A stretch of DNA of 64,000 nt, from positions 53,196,845-53,260,844 of the forward strand of contig OX328105.1 in assembly GCA_946811185.2 (NCBI GenBank), in the 5' to 3' direction. The notes beneath the pieces were generated by a model that was not told the origin of the DNA, ran no database searches, and saw nothing but the letters and a program-made list of their open reading frames with translations. The DNA comes from Hippopus hippopus (taxonomy: Eukaryota; Mollusca; Bivalvia; Cardiida; Cardiidae). The translations under genes were made by a program, and so were the position numbers. Of this stretch, positions 11,123-23,212 are shown one piece after another (within the stretch, counting starts at the first letter, position 1; every line of letters starts with the position of its first letter).

Positions 11123-11743
11123 CTAGAGGCGCTTGAGCGCCTGTATCGCTCCACAGGCCTGATATTTCTATAATGGCGAAAGGAAGTTTTTAACAATTAT
11201 CATTCAATCCTGCATTTTAGCTCACTGAAGAAACAATTTGGTAGACAACCACCATTGGAACTTACCTGCAAAACAACAATGAAATCCAATGAATAGTTTT
11301 AGAGAAGAAATTTTTCAAAGATTTTACTTTATACCATAAAAGGAAAATGAGTCTCCCATAAAAGCCATGTTTTTTGACAGATCTTTTTTTTTTTAAAGGA
11401 ATTCTGTAAACCTGTATCTAAGGAACATTCCTGCAAAGTAATAATGCTATCCAAATAGCGGTTTGGGAGGAGAAGATTTTTAAAGGTTTTTTACTTTGGT
11501 TGCCATGGCAACCAGAATTCTTCATGGAACACAATTATTTGAAGGAATTTGAAAGAGGACCACCAAAGGAACATTCCTGTGAAATTTGGTAAAAATCCAG
11601 TCAATAGTTTCTAAGGAGAAGTTTTTTAAAGAAAAAGTTTACGGATGCACGCAGGGACGAACGGACGGACGGACGAACGGATGGACGCACGACGGACACA
11701 ACGCCATGACAATAGCTCGCTGGCCTTCGGCCAGTGGAGCTAA
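11123..11743 (+). mobile_element. Family 2 non-autonomous element, copy 1
   Basis: It starts CTAGAGGCGCTTGAGCGCC (5' hairpin) followed by GCTCCACAGGCC. It ends with the hairpin CTGGCCTTCGGCCAG and GTGGAGCTAA, whose inverted repeat matches the 5' one at 11 of 12 positions. A GGACGGACG-type microsatellite precedes the 3' end. It abuts the last base of the family 1 element. Highly similar copies are at 44935-45553 and 51128-51735. Confidence 0.75.
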
Positions 11744-11868
11744 AAATGACAAAAATTGCAGTTTTATATTCAAAGAAAACTGGAAGGAAATGAAACAAAC
11801 AAAAATGCCAATCTTACACAAATTCTTCCTTTTTCCAAAAAATTAACTCAAAGAATCTCTTACCACAT

Positions 11869-14295
11869 TTAACCCTTTACCACACAATTCCAAGTTTTAA
11901 CGACACTGAAGAAGAAGGCTTTTGAAAACGTTGTGAGAAAAGGAGAAAATGCTGGTAACCAGCATTTTCTCCTTTTCCCACAATATTTTCTATCCTATCA
12001 AAGACAAAATTCATCATTCAAGCTACATTTAATTTGGACAAATATAACATTTTGTCGTCCAGTAAAGAGTTAAACAAATCTTTAAACACCCTAGGGCAAA
12101 ATGTAGACTAAAGCACCAGAGTCTTGGTTCCAACTACTGTAGCCTAGAAAGACAGTGTGGATCAAGATCAGACTGTTCAAAATATGAGGTCTAATCTTAG
12201 ATCAACACTGTCCACTCCTTCTGTGAGAATCATTCGGACCAAAACAGCCTTGATATTGCAATTTTCCACCACTTTTCTGATAGAAAACTGTCCGGCTGAT
12301 TTATAAATACACCCAGTTGAAGCCTTAACCCTTCACCAAACGACAAATTTTAGATCTGTCCAAATTTAAAGCATATGTAGACGACAAATTAAATGGGGGC
12401 AAATGATGCATTTTTAGCTGAAAGAGTAGAAAATATTGTGGGAATAGAAGAAATTGCTGGTTATCAGAATTTTCTCCTTTTCCAACTATGTTTTCAAAAT
12501 CAATTTTTAGAAGGATCGTTTAAACTCAGGATTATGTGATAAAGAGCTGAGTACAACTCTTGCTGCTTTTACAGATACTGTAGATCAAAATTACACTGCA
12601 CAGAACATGCAGTCCGATCTTGGATCTTAGGTGTTATATATAATATTTTGTCCTAAACAGCCTCAAGAGTCAAACATTTAACCTTTCAACACACCATTCC
12701 AAGTTTTCAACGTCTCTGAGTAAAAAGGCTTTCAAAACAATTTTCTGAAGAGAAACAAGTATTTTCTTCTTTTTCCAAAATGTCATTTTTTTTAACTTTT
12801 CAACAGCAAAATCTACCATTTGAGCCAAAATGAATATGTCATCTGAGAAGTCTTTCAACTTTAACAAGTCGAAGATTTTGTCATTTGATATAGACTTAAC
12901 CCTTCAATATGTGGTCCCGAGTTCTAACAACCCTGAGGAAGAACCCTTTCGAAAACAAAGTGGGAAAAAGAGAAAATGCTGATTACCAGCATTTTCTCCT
13001 TTACCCACAATGTTCTCTTCCCTATCAGAGACAAATGCTATCAGTTGAATCACATTTAATTTTTCATATGGAAATACTTTCAATTTTAACAATTCTAAGA
13101 TTTTGCCATATGATATAGACCTAAGCTGTTGTTCCAAACTGAAAAATTCCATTTCATTCATTACTGGTCAAGCACTAGATCTACATGTCTTTAAACACAA
13201 AATGAATGCATCATCTCCTCAACCTTCAATGCTTATCTTTAAACTGATAATGATGTGTGAGTCTGTCCTCTTATATTGCTTTATTGCTATCAGATTCCAA
13301 TAATATAGCACTAGGTGAGATACATATTATGGAGTCAAGATACTGAAATTAACCCTTTACCACACAATCCCAAGTTTTAACAACCGTGAAAAAGAAGCCT
13401 TTTGAAAACATTGCGTGAAAAGGAGAAAATGCTGGTAACCAGTATTTTCTCCTTTTCACACAACCTTTTCTATCCTATCAGAGACTAATTTCACCGTGTG
13501 AGCAACATTTGATTAGTTGTGTTCAAATGCTTTGAATTTGGGCCAGTCTAAGATTTGGTCATATGGCAAAGGGTTAAGTAGGCTGACATCAATTAACCCT
13601 TACACATGTAGTCGTAAATAAATGAGAAAGAATCTCCACAATATTAACGAGTCAAATTTGTTTTTTTTTTTTGGGGGGGGGGGTGGATGGATGGAAGGTG
13701 GCACTGGGGCACAACATTATTTCACAAAGCAGTAGACTGTGACTGTAACCAAATCAAAGATCAGACAGCAAATTTTGTGCTGACACTGTCTGCAATAAGT
13801 ACTGTAGGTCTGATCTTGATCTACATCACTTACAGAAACAAAAAGTTGTGCTTGACACACTTATCATTGAAATATGACACTGTTTGTGTGCTTCATGATG
13901 TTCAGTTTATTATTGTTCTTGCAACTGCCCGTAATAACATAAAATACTTGTTTGGCAAATTAACAGCTTTCCAACCAGTTTAAGGCCAATTTGGTATCCT
14001 TTGTCAAAAGAATCTTTTATAAAAGGGGATTTGGTGGGCTTACAAGTACTAAAGTATCAGTTTCAGTATTGACTCTGAAGAATCTTCAATTGATGATACT
14101 GGCCATAGTGATTTAATTGCCACTGACTTATTCTGGCATATCATGTCAAGCTTGTTTACAAAAACCTTGATACCTTTTTATCTAGGAGAAAAAGAAAGCC
14201 AAGAGCTTTGAGATGTATGTATTATTACCTTTAATTCAAAACTAATAAAACTACCCACTTGTTTTTGAAATTAAATAAAATTTAAGTCAGCTTAC
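11869..14295. repeat. P1 MITE cluster
   Basis: Copies lie at about 11869-12073, 12328-12545, 12680-12900, 12898-13135 and 13350-13577. P2 cores are at about 12155-12215, 12580-12640 and 13745-13830. A T/G homopolymer junction is at 13660-13683. Nothing else is recognised. Confidence 0.65.
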
Positions 14296-14749
14296 TTAAC
14301 TCTTTACCACACAATCCCGACTTTTAACGACCCTGAGAAAGAAGCCTTATGAAAACATTGTGGAAAAAGGAGAAAATGCTGGTAACCAGCATTTTCTCCT
14401 TTTCCCACAATGTTTTCTAACCTTTCAAGAACAAACCCAATCATTTGGGGCACATATAATTTGTCGTCTGCAAATACTTTCAGTTTGGACTAGCCTAAAA
14501 TTTTGTTGTGTGGTAAAGACTTAACCCCTTACCACACAATGACGACTTTTAACGACTCAGAGGAAGAAGCCTTTTGAAAACATTGTGGGAAAAGGAGAAA
14601 ATGCTGGTAACCAGCATTTTCTCCTTTTCCCACAAAGTTTTCTACCCTATCAAAGAAAAATTGTGTCATTTGAGCCACTATGAATCTGTCGTCTGCAAAT
14701 GCTTCCAATTTCGATAGGTCTGAAATTTTGCCGTGTGGTGAAGAGTTAA
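14296..14749. repeat. Two full-length P1 MITEs sharing one TTAA
   Basis: The copies at 14296-14524 and 14521-14749 are in the same orientation and share TTAA at 14521-14524. Both palindromes are nearly perfect. This is the clearest view of the family's ends. Confidence 0.85.
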
Positions 14750-14879
14750 CTGATGTTACATAAAACCAGCCAAAGTGCAGACCATAACATTTGCTTGTAA
14801 CTTTTACAATGAACTATTATCACATCCATTTATACATGTACAATGAGAATGCATGCATGTATGAAAGACAAAACAGTCT

Positions 14880-15300
14880 ATATACATTGACTCTTTATCA
14901 AAATTTTCAATAACAAAATTTTAATCTTTTGCAAACTGAAAGCATTTTGCAGACAACAAGATTGATTTGATTTAAAAATTAACTTTGTCTACGGCAGATA
15001 GAAAACAATGTGGAAAAAAGAGAAAATGCTGGTTACCAACATTTCCTCCTTTTTTCTCAATGTTTTCAAAAGACTTATTAACCCTGATGCCTTTTGAAAA
15101 CAATGTGGGAAAAGGAGAAAATGCTGGTAACCAGCATTTTCTCTTTTTCCCACAATGTTTTCTACCTTACGAAAGGCAAATTGCATTGTTTGAACCACAT
15201 TCAAATTTACGTCTGCAAATTTTGCTCACAAGTTGAGCAAGTCTGCTTTTTTGTCGTGTGGTAAAGGGCTACAACTCAGGATCGTTTGGAAAATGGTTAA
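14880..15300. repeat. P1 MITE pair
   Basis: Two P1 copies (about 14890-15085 and 15078-15295) have intact palindromes. The first has a diverged left end. Confidence 0.65.
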
Positions 15301-15532
15301 GACCACTGGCTCTATCCTTCTGCGAAAAACCAAATAATGTTCGAACCAAAATTAATGCCGATGCTTCTGCTGACAGGTTTAATCAAGATCAAACTGTTGA
15401 GAGTGTGCTGTCTGATCTGGTAGCATGGTCACATATCCTCAATATTTTGAATTCTCATTGTTCAGCTTTCAGGAAGGAGTTTGTAAAAAGAATTTAATTC
15501 AATCTAATCCAGTAATTCTGCATTATTTGTTT

Positions 15533-15781
15533 GTATTGGAATTTAACACCGTTTCAAGAGCTTAGGTCATATTATGGTAACCAGTGCACCTGCACATATG
15601 TGTCGTGTTTTTTTCACACCAGAACTGACATAACTTTCCTTCTAAACCACTGACTACTTTCTCACACACTTCAGAGGTGGGAGGTGGAAAATCAATGGAA
15701 AGAAAGTTGCCTCAACCTGGTATCGAGCCAGCAACCACCAGGTCACAAGTTAGATACTCTACTGAGCCACCCAGCTAGGCT
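15533..15781 (-). repeat. tRNA-derived SINE, diverged
   Basis: On the minus strand an A-box-like motif (GGCTCAGTAGAGTATC) and a B-box-like motif (GGCTCGATACCAGG) are followed by a body ending in a TTTAACACCG-type tail on the plus strand at about 15540. The sequence from 15782 to 16082 shows nothing recognisable. Confidence 0.45.
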
Positions 15782-16082
15782 CAATAAATCTATGGAGAAA
15801 TTATATATGTAAAAGTGGAAAGATGTACAGCTATCAATATTTTAGAGTTGTGTGTACAGACGAGGTAAAAGCTGAACAATGCAGCGGCATTGCACAATCC
15901 AGTTAAGTTTTCATACTATTACGAAACATATAAACAATAAATTACCTTCATGAGTCAAATGAAGTAAGACCTTGAACTACCTGTAGCCTACACAAAATTG
16001 TGTGAGGCTTATTGTGAAACAGCTTTGACTTGTCACTACTTTGTTTCAGTGACCGTATTTGGTTTTCTAATATTTGCCTCCT

Positions 16083-16985
16083 TTAACCCTTTACCAAACA
16101 ATGCCTGGTTTTTACGACCTTGAGATAGAAGCCTTTTGAAAACATCGTGGGAAGAGGAGAAAATGCTGGTAACCAGCATTTTCTCCTCGTCCCACAATGT
16201 TTTCTGCCCTGCTAAAAACAAATTTCAATTTTTGAGTTACGTTTATTTTGTCGTCTGCAAGTGCTTTCAATTTGGACCAGTCTAAAATTTTGTTGTTTGG
16301 TAAAGAGTTAAATGAATATGAGCCATTCTCTGTGAAAAGTGGGCTTACTAAATCTGCAAAAAGTATCGACCCAGGTCTGCCTGCGCAGGCTGACCTGGGT
16401 TGAAACTTTTGCTACAAGTCAATTTTCTGCATGTCAAAGGACCAATTTACCTCCAGATCCGGTCAATTGTTAAAATAAATGGATTTTATGGATCCCTAAT
16501 TATGTGATGAATAGTTTTGTATATTGTATCACAAAGACGCATTAAGCCTCTTTTGCCAGAGCACGGCTCATATGTTTGTATAATAATAATAAACTGATTG
16601 TGTTGCCGTGAGATCTATGAATAGTTTACACAAAAAAATGGAATATTCATCACGTGACAAGTTAGAATGGTTGCATAATATGTATACAACTTGCAATTTT
16701 GCAACTGTTTGCAAACATAAAGTATAGAATCAACTCACAGAATACTCTAAAATTTCACATGGACAATTTGATTAACTCTTTACAACACAACAAGAATGTT
16801 GACTTGTCCAAAAATAAAGCATTTACAGACGACAATTTAAATGAGGTTGACATGATGGTAAAAAACAATGTGGGAAAAGGAGAAAATGCTGGTTACCAGC
16901 ATTTTATTCTATTCCCACAATGTTTTCAAAAGGCTTCTCTCTTAGGATCATCAAAACTCAGGATTGTTTGGTAAAGGGTTAATCT
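16083..16985. repeat. P1 copies flanking a P3 copy
   Basis: P1 copies are at 16083-16312 and about 16775-16982. Between them, about 16325-16590 is the P3 family in reverse orientation relative to 4515-4760, including its GCAAAAAGTATCGACCC palindrome at about 16356-16413. Positions 16986-17315 show no feature. Confidence 0.6.
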
Positions 16986-17315
16986 TTCATGTTTTGTCTC
17001 AAACATTGTTTTGCTGGGAGCAACTAAGTTCAGACTCTTTTGTGCATGTCTCAAGATTTTTGTCATACATCTCTATTTTCATTATGAAGTGTAAGGTGAA
17101 TAAATAATGCAGAAGCGCAAAGTTTGGATTACCAGCAGCTAGCTGTTGAACAGACCAAGGAAAACAAGTTTCTGATCATGCTTAAATCTTGATTATCTGA
17201 TGATAACCTTTGGAAATTCTGAATAATCATAATTCTGTACACCGTTATTCAGATTAGTTATTAAACCTTCACACTGCATTTTTTACCTCTTTCCTCATCA
17301 GCAAAACTTTGGACT

Positions 17316-17715
17316 TAGGCTCTTTAATGGCGGCCAAATGTAAAGCAATGTGGGTGGTAAAATGCATCTGAGTTTAAATCATACCAGATATTTAAAAGTA
17401 TGAAAATTATTGTGAAGATGAGGATCTGTTACTGTACAGTTGGTCCAAGTGTTAGTTTCTGGCTAAAAATTGAAATTTAAAACCATGTAAAAAGTCAACA
17501 ATGGTTTAAGTAAACAAAAGATGGAGCGACCTGACAACTCTTAACCTAGTTTTGAAATTCATTTTTCTGCCAGCAACTAACACTTAGGCTGACCACACAA
17601 TAACAGATTGTCATTCTAGTAATAGCTTCTATACTTCTAAATGATATGATTTAAATCCGAATGCATGTAAACATACACACTGTTTACTTTTGGCTGCTAT
17701 TGGGCCTTTAAGTAA
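17316..17715. repeat. Second MITE type (GGCC-ended), copy 1
   Basis: The left end (TTTAATGGCGGCCAAA) and right end (TTTGGCTGCTATTGGGCCTTTAA) are imperfect inverted repeats, with internal inverted segments. It aligns over its whole length with 56861-57235; a right-end fragment lies at about 59548-59590. No coding capacity. Confidence 0.5.
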
Positions 17716-17879
17716 GTTGGAAGCATTTGCAGATGACAGGTTCATTGTAGCTAAAATAATAAGACAGAGGGCTTTAAAAATATGGACAAAGAAGAAAACT
17801 CTGGAACATTAGACAGCACTTTTTCCTTTTCCCTCAATGTTTTCTACCTTTTCAAAGAAAATCACATTATTTGAGCCAC

Positions 17880-18215
17880 AAAGAAATTGGCTGAGCCCAC
17901 GACCTCCTGTTCTCAAGTCATGTACGCTACCAGCTGAGCTACCGGGGCTCAGCATGAAAAAGCAGTAAGTGTACCTATTGTGGCATGTTAACCTTTTACC
18001 ACACAACAAAATTTTAGACTTGTCCAAATTGACCATATTTATTGACAAAAAATAAAAAATGGCCAAATTTATTTTGAAATCGTTTTTGGTAGAGTCGAAA
18101 ATACTAATATTGTGGGATTACCATCATATTCTCCTTTTCCCACAATGTCTTCAAAAGCTTTCTTTCTCAGGGTTGTTAAAACTCAGGAATGTACGGCAAA
18201 GAATTTATACTTTTC
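17880..18215. repeat. tRNA-like fragment and a P1 copy
   Basis: About 17885-17955 on the minus strand holds an A-box-like motif (AGCTCAGCTGGTAGCG) with a partial B box, probably a SINE head. The P1 copy at about 17990-18212 has a damaged palindrome. Confidence 0.45.
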
Positions 18216-18864
18216 AAATGCTCCTACAGTAAGTGTAACTACATTAAAACCTTGATATTTTGAGTCTCGAACATTCGAGAACCCTGCATTTTTCAAGGAA
18301 TTTCCATAGTCCCGGCAAAAACTCTACTATATTGCACCCAAAGTAGCTCGGTTATTTCGAGTCTCGATAAATCAATAATTCGAACACAAGTGTTGGTCCC
18401 TGTAATAATTTTCCTTCTTTAAATTGATTGTTTATTCGAATACAATGTCTTCACACCTGTCGATTAATTGTTTTCACACCTTTCCGAGCAAAGGTTTTTA
18501 TCGCACCAGCCCGTCTACGGTTTGGTGTAAGTTTTACAAACTATGACAATTACCACTGGGAATTCATACTAAAGTGTGATTTGAGAAGGTATTACCATTA
18601 ACTAATGAAGAGAGGCTAATCATGATAAGTTTGCGATGTCTATTCCGACCATCCCTCTCACCAGGGATTGTATGATCGCTGCCCTTGTGTAATTTAAACT
18701 GTCTGATATTTCTTTTTATAAAAAATCACACAAGTATTTTATTCCTGATTAAACAAATGATTTTATCTTCCAAGTCTCTATTTTGCAGTGTGTGCATACA
18801 CCAACTGTTCAAAGTCATTGTTGACCCTGAAAAGACAGTTTTAAGCATTTGTGATCTGAAGATG

Positions 18865-19640
18865 TCTGATTTTTGTGGTATTGTCAAAGACAATACCACT
18901 ATGAGTTCATTACTGAATTTTGAAGACCATGTATCGTATTTTGTGCAAAGCCGAAGGAAATAAACCCAATTAAACTCAATTTTTCTCAGACAAATGAGTT
19001 TTTCGGTAGCACTCAGATATGTAATTGGAAATGGCATGTTAAAATACACTGGGTGAGGCCATTGATCGTGGAAATACTAATTCTTGATTGAAAATAGCTT
19101 CACTCCCTCATAGCCTTCTATTGGCGCAATGATATATACAAAATTTGTCTACCGATCGCTTGGTCCTGGGCTTTTTCATTCCAAAACCAGTTTGTCCCAT
19201 GGCTTTTTCGTCCCATGATTGCGCTTTACTCCATTTGATTGGGCATGAATATTTATAGATCAAAATGATTGATAGTAATGTTGGGAATTAAATGTTAACG
19301 GCCAAAGATATTTCAAAATCATAGTTTTCAGGTACAAACTTAATTTCATTTGGTTTTATTCACATGGTTTCTCTCTCTATCCATCATGCATCCTACTGTC
19401 AAGGGACGTTACTCCTGACTCTCCCAATGATCAAAGGGAGACCACCTATACAGAAATAATCCTAACTTTGTCATGAGTACTCTCCCTTCAACCAAAATGG
19501 TATTCATTTGCTTAGTAGGTTGACTTTCAAGCCAAAATATTTGAATAATGTTTCTTTTTTCTTTCAAATTATTAATTCCACACAATGGCTTCCTTGACAA
19601 ATACCACTTCAGCGTTCTCAATACTTTGATTTCATCAGTT
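18865..19640 (-). repeat. Uninterrupted copy of the Polinton target repeat
   Basis: Read on the minus strand, this block matches the Polinton's left flank (about 32458-32585) continuing directly into its right flank (50252 to about 50890). At the junction it reads AAGCAAATGAATACC (about 19515-19530) with a single CAAATG. The short minus-strand frame at 18726-19049 is shared with the frame at 50703-50945 because both belong to this repeat. Its own class is unknown. Confidence 0.8.
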
Positions 19641-21359
19641 TTTGTGTGAATCTATTTATAGCATCAGGTTTTCTCAAGTTGCTTCACCACAGCAGGATCC
19701 ACTCGTCACAACTCGGCCGATTCCGTACCTACATCTAATTTGATGGCAACCATCACCCGAGGTATGCCGAATGAGTAGGGATCATGTTATATATGATCCC
19801 TGGCAACAGAATAAGACCTGTTCAATCACACATTTTTTTTTTCTGTCATGTTTACATCATACGGGTTTGTGTGGATATCACAGGTTCGTTTCAAAGATAA
19901 GTGTCGTTTTTCATGGGGTGTGTAGATATCCTGGTCTGTTTTTATGTTGAAGACATTAGTAACAAGGAAAAAGTAGTAAACCTAGTCTTTCCTTTTTATT
20001 TCTCATTGCATCAGCCCTATACTTTCAGTAATTTACTCTTCTATGACCACTTCAACAGCACTGCAACACGATACCGTTTGTCAACGTCTACATGTATCGC
20101 GACCAAAATTGCCCATCCGCACATTCCTGATTTTTCTGGAGAAGAATCAAACTTTTGACATCTTACCCACTTGCATTCTTCGATCGTTTTCCGCGTTAAT
20201 GAGAGAGCGAAAGTTACAGGCGGTGAATGTGAAAGGGCAGATCGTACGATTTTGTTACAAGAGCGGCAAATTGTCGCAAGATACGCCCGTCCCACCGCCA
20301 GTTGTCCAGGGGGGGATAATAATCATAAAGGGCAGGTAGAGAAAAATAGTAGTGCAGCAGAAATCATGTAAGTGATTGAAATAGGCATGAATGTCTCCTC
20401 TAATGATAAGGAAACATGCACATAAAGTTTCAGGTCATTCCAACATGAAAAGGCAAAGTTATATTGTAGAGAAACATAAAAAACCGTAAATAAAAAAAAA
20501 AAAATAATGAATAGGGAATAATTCCAAAAGGGCATTAGGTAAGGTTACGGCTCCAGTGCATTGCACTTTTCGTAACTGCAACAAACATGTTTACCAAGTC
20601 TCAAGTCGACCTGACTTGAGGTGACAAAGTTCCATTCCGGACAAGCAAGAAATACTGTAAAAATGAAGATCAAAGTGGAATTACTCAAAATCTGCACTAG
20701 GTAGAGTTATTGTTCTTGCGCACTGTACTCCGTAATATTGCAACAAACATGCATACCAAGTTTGAAGTTGTTCTGACTTGAGATGACAAAGTTATATTCC
20801 GGACAAGCACTAAATGCTGTAAAAATGACGATCAAAGGGAAATAACTCAAAGACAGCACCAGGTAGAGTTACAATTCTTACTCACTGCACTTCCGAATAT
20901 TGCAACAAATACGCATACCATATTTCAAGTCATTCCTACTTAAGATAACAAAGTTATGCTCCGGACAAGCAAGAAATACTATAAAAAATGAAGATCTTGG
21001 GGTGAATAACTCAAAATTCGTGCTAGGAAGAGTTATGGTTCTTATGCACTGTACTCCATAATTTTTCAACAATCATGCATACCAAATTTGAAGATGTTCA
21101 GACTAGAGATGACAAAGTTATATTGCGGACAAGCAGAAAATGCTGTAAAAATGACGATCAAAGGGAAATAACTCAAAGACAGCACGAAGTAGAGTTATGG
21201 TTCCTTCGCACTGCACTCCGTATTATTGCAACAAACACAAATGCCAAGTTTCAAGTCAATCGGACTGGAGATGACAAAGTTATGCTCCGGACAAGCAGAA
21301 AATGCTGTAAAAATGAAGATCAAAGGGAAATAACTCAAAGACAGCACGAGGTAGAGTTA

Positions 21360-22406
21360 AGCCGTGTTTATTGGCGAGCAGTAGCTGTAGCAGCAGCGGA
21401 TTTTTTTTGTTATGTACAGTTTTCTTAAGAAGTGTTCACTGGCACACGGCAACAACAGATCGCCAGAGCAGCGTTTTTTTTCGCCGTTTGCCGCTCGCCG
21501 CTAGAATGGTCCAAGTGGCATTTAAATCCGCTCGCCGCTAGCAGCTGCACTCAAATTTCTCAACAATGATAAAGAGATCCAGAAAGTCGGTCGATGATCA
21601 AGTTTAGCTGATCTGATGAGTATTTTCAATTTGAGCCTACTGAGTTTCTCTGAATAGTGAAAGTTTTCTTTTTTTACGCCTGAAGGGTCGTATTGTTATG
21701 GCCCCGGTCGTCCGTCCGTCCGTCCGTCTGTCCGTCCGTCCATCTGTTAGCAGTTTCTTGTGTGCGCAACTCCTACAGTTTTCATTGGAATAAGTTCAAA
21801 CTTTCCACAATTAATCTCTATGATGTGCAGTTGTGCATGTGACTCTTAAAACTTGGATATCTGCAGGCGTTCTAGATTTTAAGCCATTTCACTGACCAGC
21901 CCCTTCGGGCGTATATGTGCCGCTTTGCGAAGCTCTTGTTTAAATATTATGCTAGGCCGAGTGCAGCCTACTTTTCGCACATAGTAATTCGCCTTTGACA
22001 AGTATATAAGATGATACAGCCCAATTTTTGATATTCCTTCTCCAACTAAATGGAGCACTTGGGGCAAATTGCTCCCTTTACATCCTATGATACTCAAGGA
22101 ATTTGTCTTCGAAGTACCCAAGTTCTTCAACCAGGGTATAAAAAATGCCGTGTCTATGGCGACTCTGTAATATCGGATGGACGTTCCAGCGGCTATGTCT
22201 TCTCCTTTTTGGTTTCAGCAGTAGCATACCTAATCCAATAATAATGATATCTTGATCATGATCTGCGAGAGTTGGCCGTATGAGGACCATGATGGAAAAG
22301 AAAACAGCTACCGCTACCGCATGTCAATAAACACACACTCCAGCGGAAAGAAAACCGCTTCCGCTACCGATGCCGCTGCCGCTACCGCTCGCCAGTAAAC
22401 GAAGCT
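21360..22406. mobile_element. Harbinger-like insertion with TTA-type duplication
   Basis: Ends AGCCGTGTTTATTGGCGAGC and (reverse complement) AGCTTCGTTTACTGGCGAGC match at 16 of 20 positions. The interrupted tandem unit normally reads GAGTTATGGTTC; here TTA (21357-21359) precedes the element and TTG (22407-22409) follows it, consistent with a 3-bp duplication with one mutation. GC-rich CGCTACCGC subterminal repeats are present. No transposase frame, so it is non-autonomous. A family 3 element is nested inside. Confidence 0.55.
21675..21940 (-). mobile_element. Family 3 non-autonomous element
   Basis: On the minus strand it begins ACAAGAGCTTCGCAAAGCGG, then carries ACGCCCGAAGGGGC, and ends with the complementary GACCCTTCAGGCGTAA. 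A TCCGTCCG microsatellite at about 21707-21745 precedes the 3' end, as in family 2. It lacks a tandem core and is only 266 bp. Confidence 0.5.
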
Positions 22407-22902
22407 TTGTGGTTCATTCGCACTGCACTCTGTATTATTGCAACAAACATGCATACCATGTTTGAAGTTGTTCTGACTTGAGATGACAAAGTTATGCTCC
22501 GGACAAAGAACTAGATGCTGCCCGCCCGCCCGCCATGGGTGATCCCATAATACGTCCCGTCTTTGACTAGCGTATAAAAATTACAGTACACACCTTTTCC
22601 AAAAACTCTAGAAAGAGAGGCTAGATTATTTAAATATTTAATTTAAAATCCAAGAATCCATATGGTCTAAACAGAAACATTTACAGAAAGTAAACCTATC
22701 GATATGATACTGTTCAAATGTAGTAAATGAATGAATCAAATAGAAACACTAACAAGATTCTGTCGCTTGGGAAGTATACTTTGATTGCCGATCTCGAACC
22801 GATTTGCAATTTCTATGGACATTTTGGATAATTCGAACACCGCAGAAATTCTAACAATTTGCTTGTCCCCTTGGGACTTCGAATTATCGAGGTTTTACTG
22901 TA

Positions 22903-23212
22903 TTGTAACTAAAGGAAAAGTAGGAAATGCTGTAACCAGTATTTTCTCTTTTATCCACAATGTTTTCTATGCTATCAAAAACAAGTCTGATCATTTGAGT
23001 AATCTGTAATTTGTCGTCTGCAAAAGCTTTGGATTTGGACGAGTCTAAAGTTTTGTGGTTTGGAAGAGAGTTAAACAAACTTAACTCTTTACCACACAAT
23101 TCCGACTTTTAACGACCCTGATAAAGAAAGCTTTTGAGAGTATTGTGGGAAAGGGAGAAAATGCTGGTAACCAACTTTTTCTCCTTTTCACACAATGTTT
23201 TCCACTCTTCCA
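22903..23212. repeat. Two P1 MITE copies
   Basis: A partial copy at about 22908-23075 and a copy at about 23076-23212 that is cut at its right side where the family 1 element begins. Confidence 0.6.

Larger units (their letters stand above)
20257..22577 (+). mobile_element. Family 4 non-autonomous element, interrupted
   Basis: The 5' end is ACAAGAGCGGCAAATTGTCG (7-bp stem with one G-T pair) followed by ATACGCCCGTC. The 3' end at about 22550-22577 carries a decayed complementary repeat (CCCGTC...GCGTATAA). The core is a tandem array of units of about 145 bp at about 20560-21356, resuming at 22407-22520, with motifs such as GACAAAGTTATGCTCCGGAC. It is split by the 1047-bp element at 21360-22406. 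Confidence 0.55.
18242..22900. mobile_element. Possible pogo/Tc1-like element, interrupted
   Basis: The left end (CATTAAAACCTTGATA after TA at 18240-18241) and the right end (TATCGAGGTTTTACTG before TA at 22901-22902) are inverted repeats of the CAGTAAAACCTCGATA type used by pogo/Tigger-like elements, with TA on both sides. Internal TTCGAATTAT-type motifs occur near both ends. The interior holds later insertions (20257-22577) and no recognisable transposase frame. The pairing of these two ends is an inference; they could belong to two elements. Confidence 0.4.

Noticed and set aside
13687..13983. 98-residue plus-strand frame
   Set aside because: It begins in a microsatellite, runs through a P2 palindrome and lacks splice or domain support.
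18726..19049. Conserved gene, because a similar frame exists at 50703-50945
   Set aside because: Both frames lie in the two copies of the same dispersed repeat; similarity comes from repeat homology and no domain is visible.
20043..20371. Overlapping frames on both strands suggesting a gene
   Set aside because: They coincide with the start of a family 4 element, mutually overlap in three frames and have no domain.
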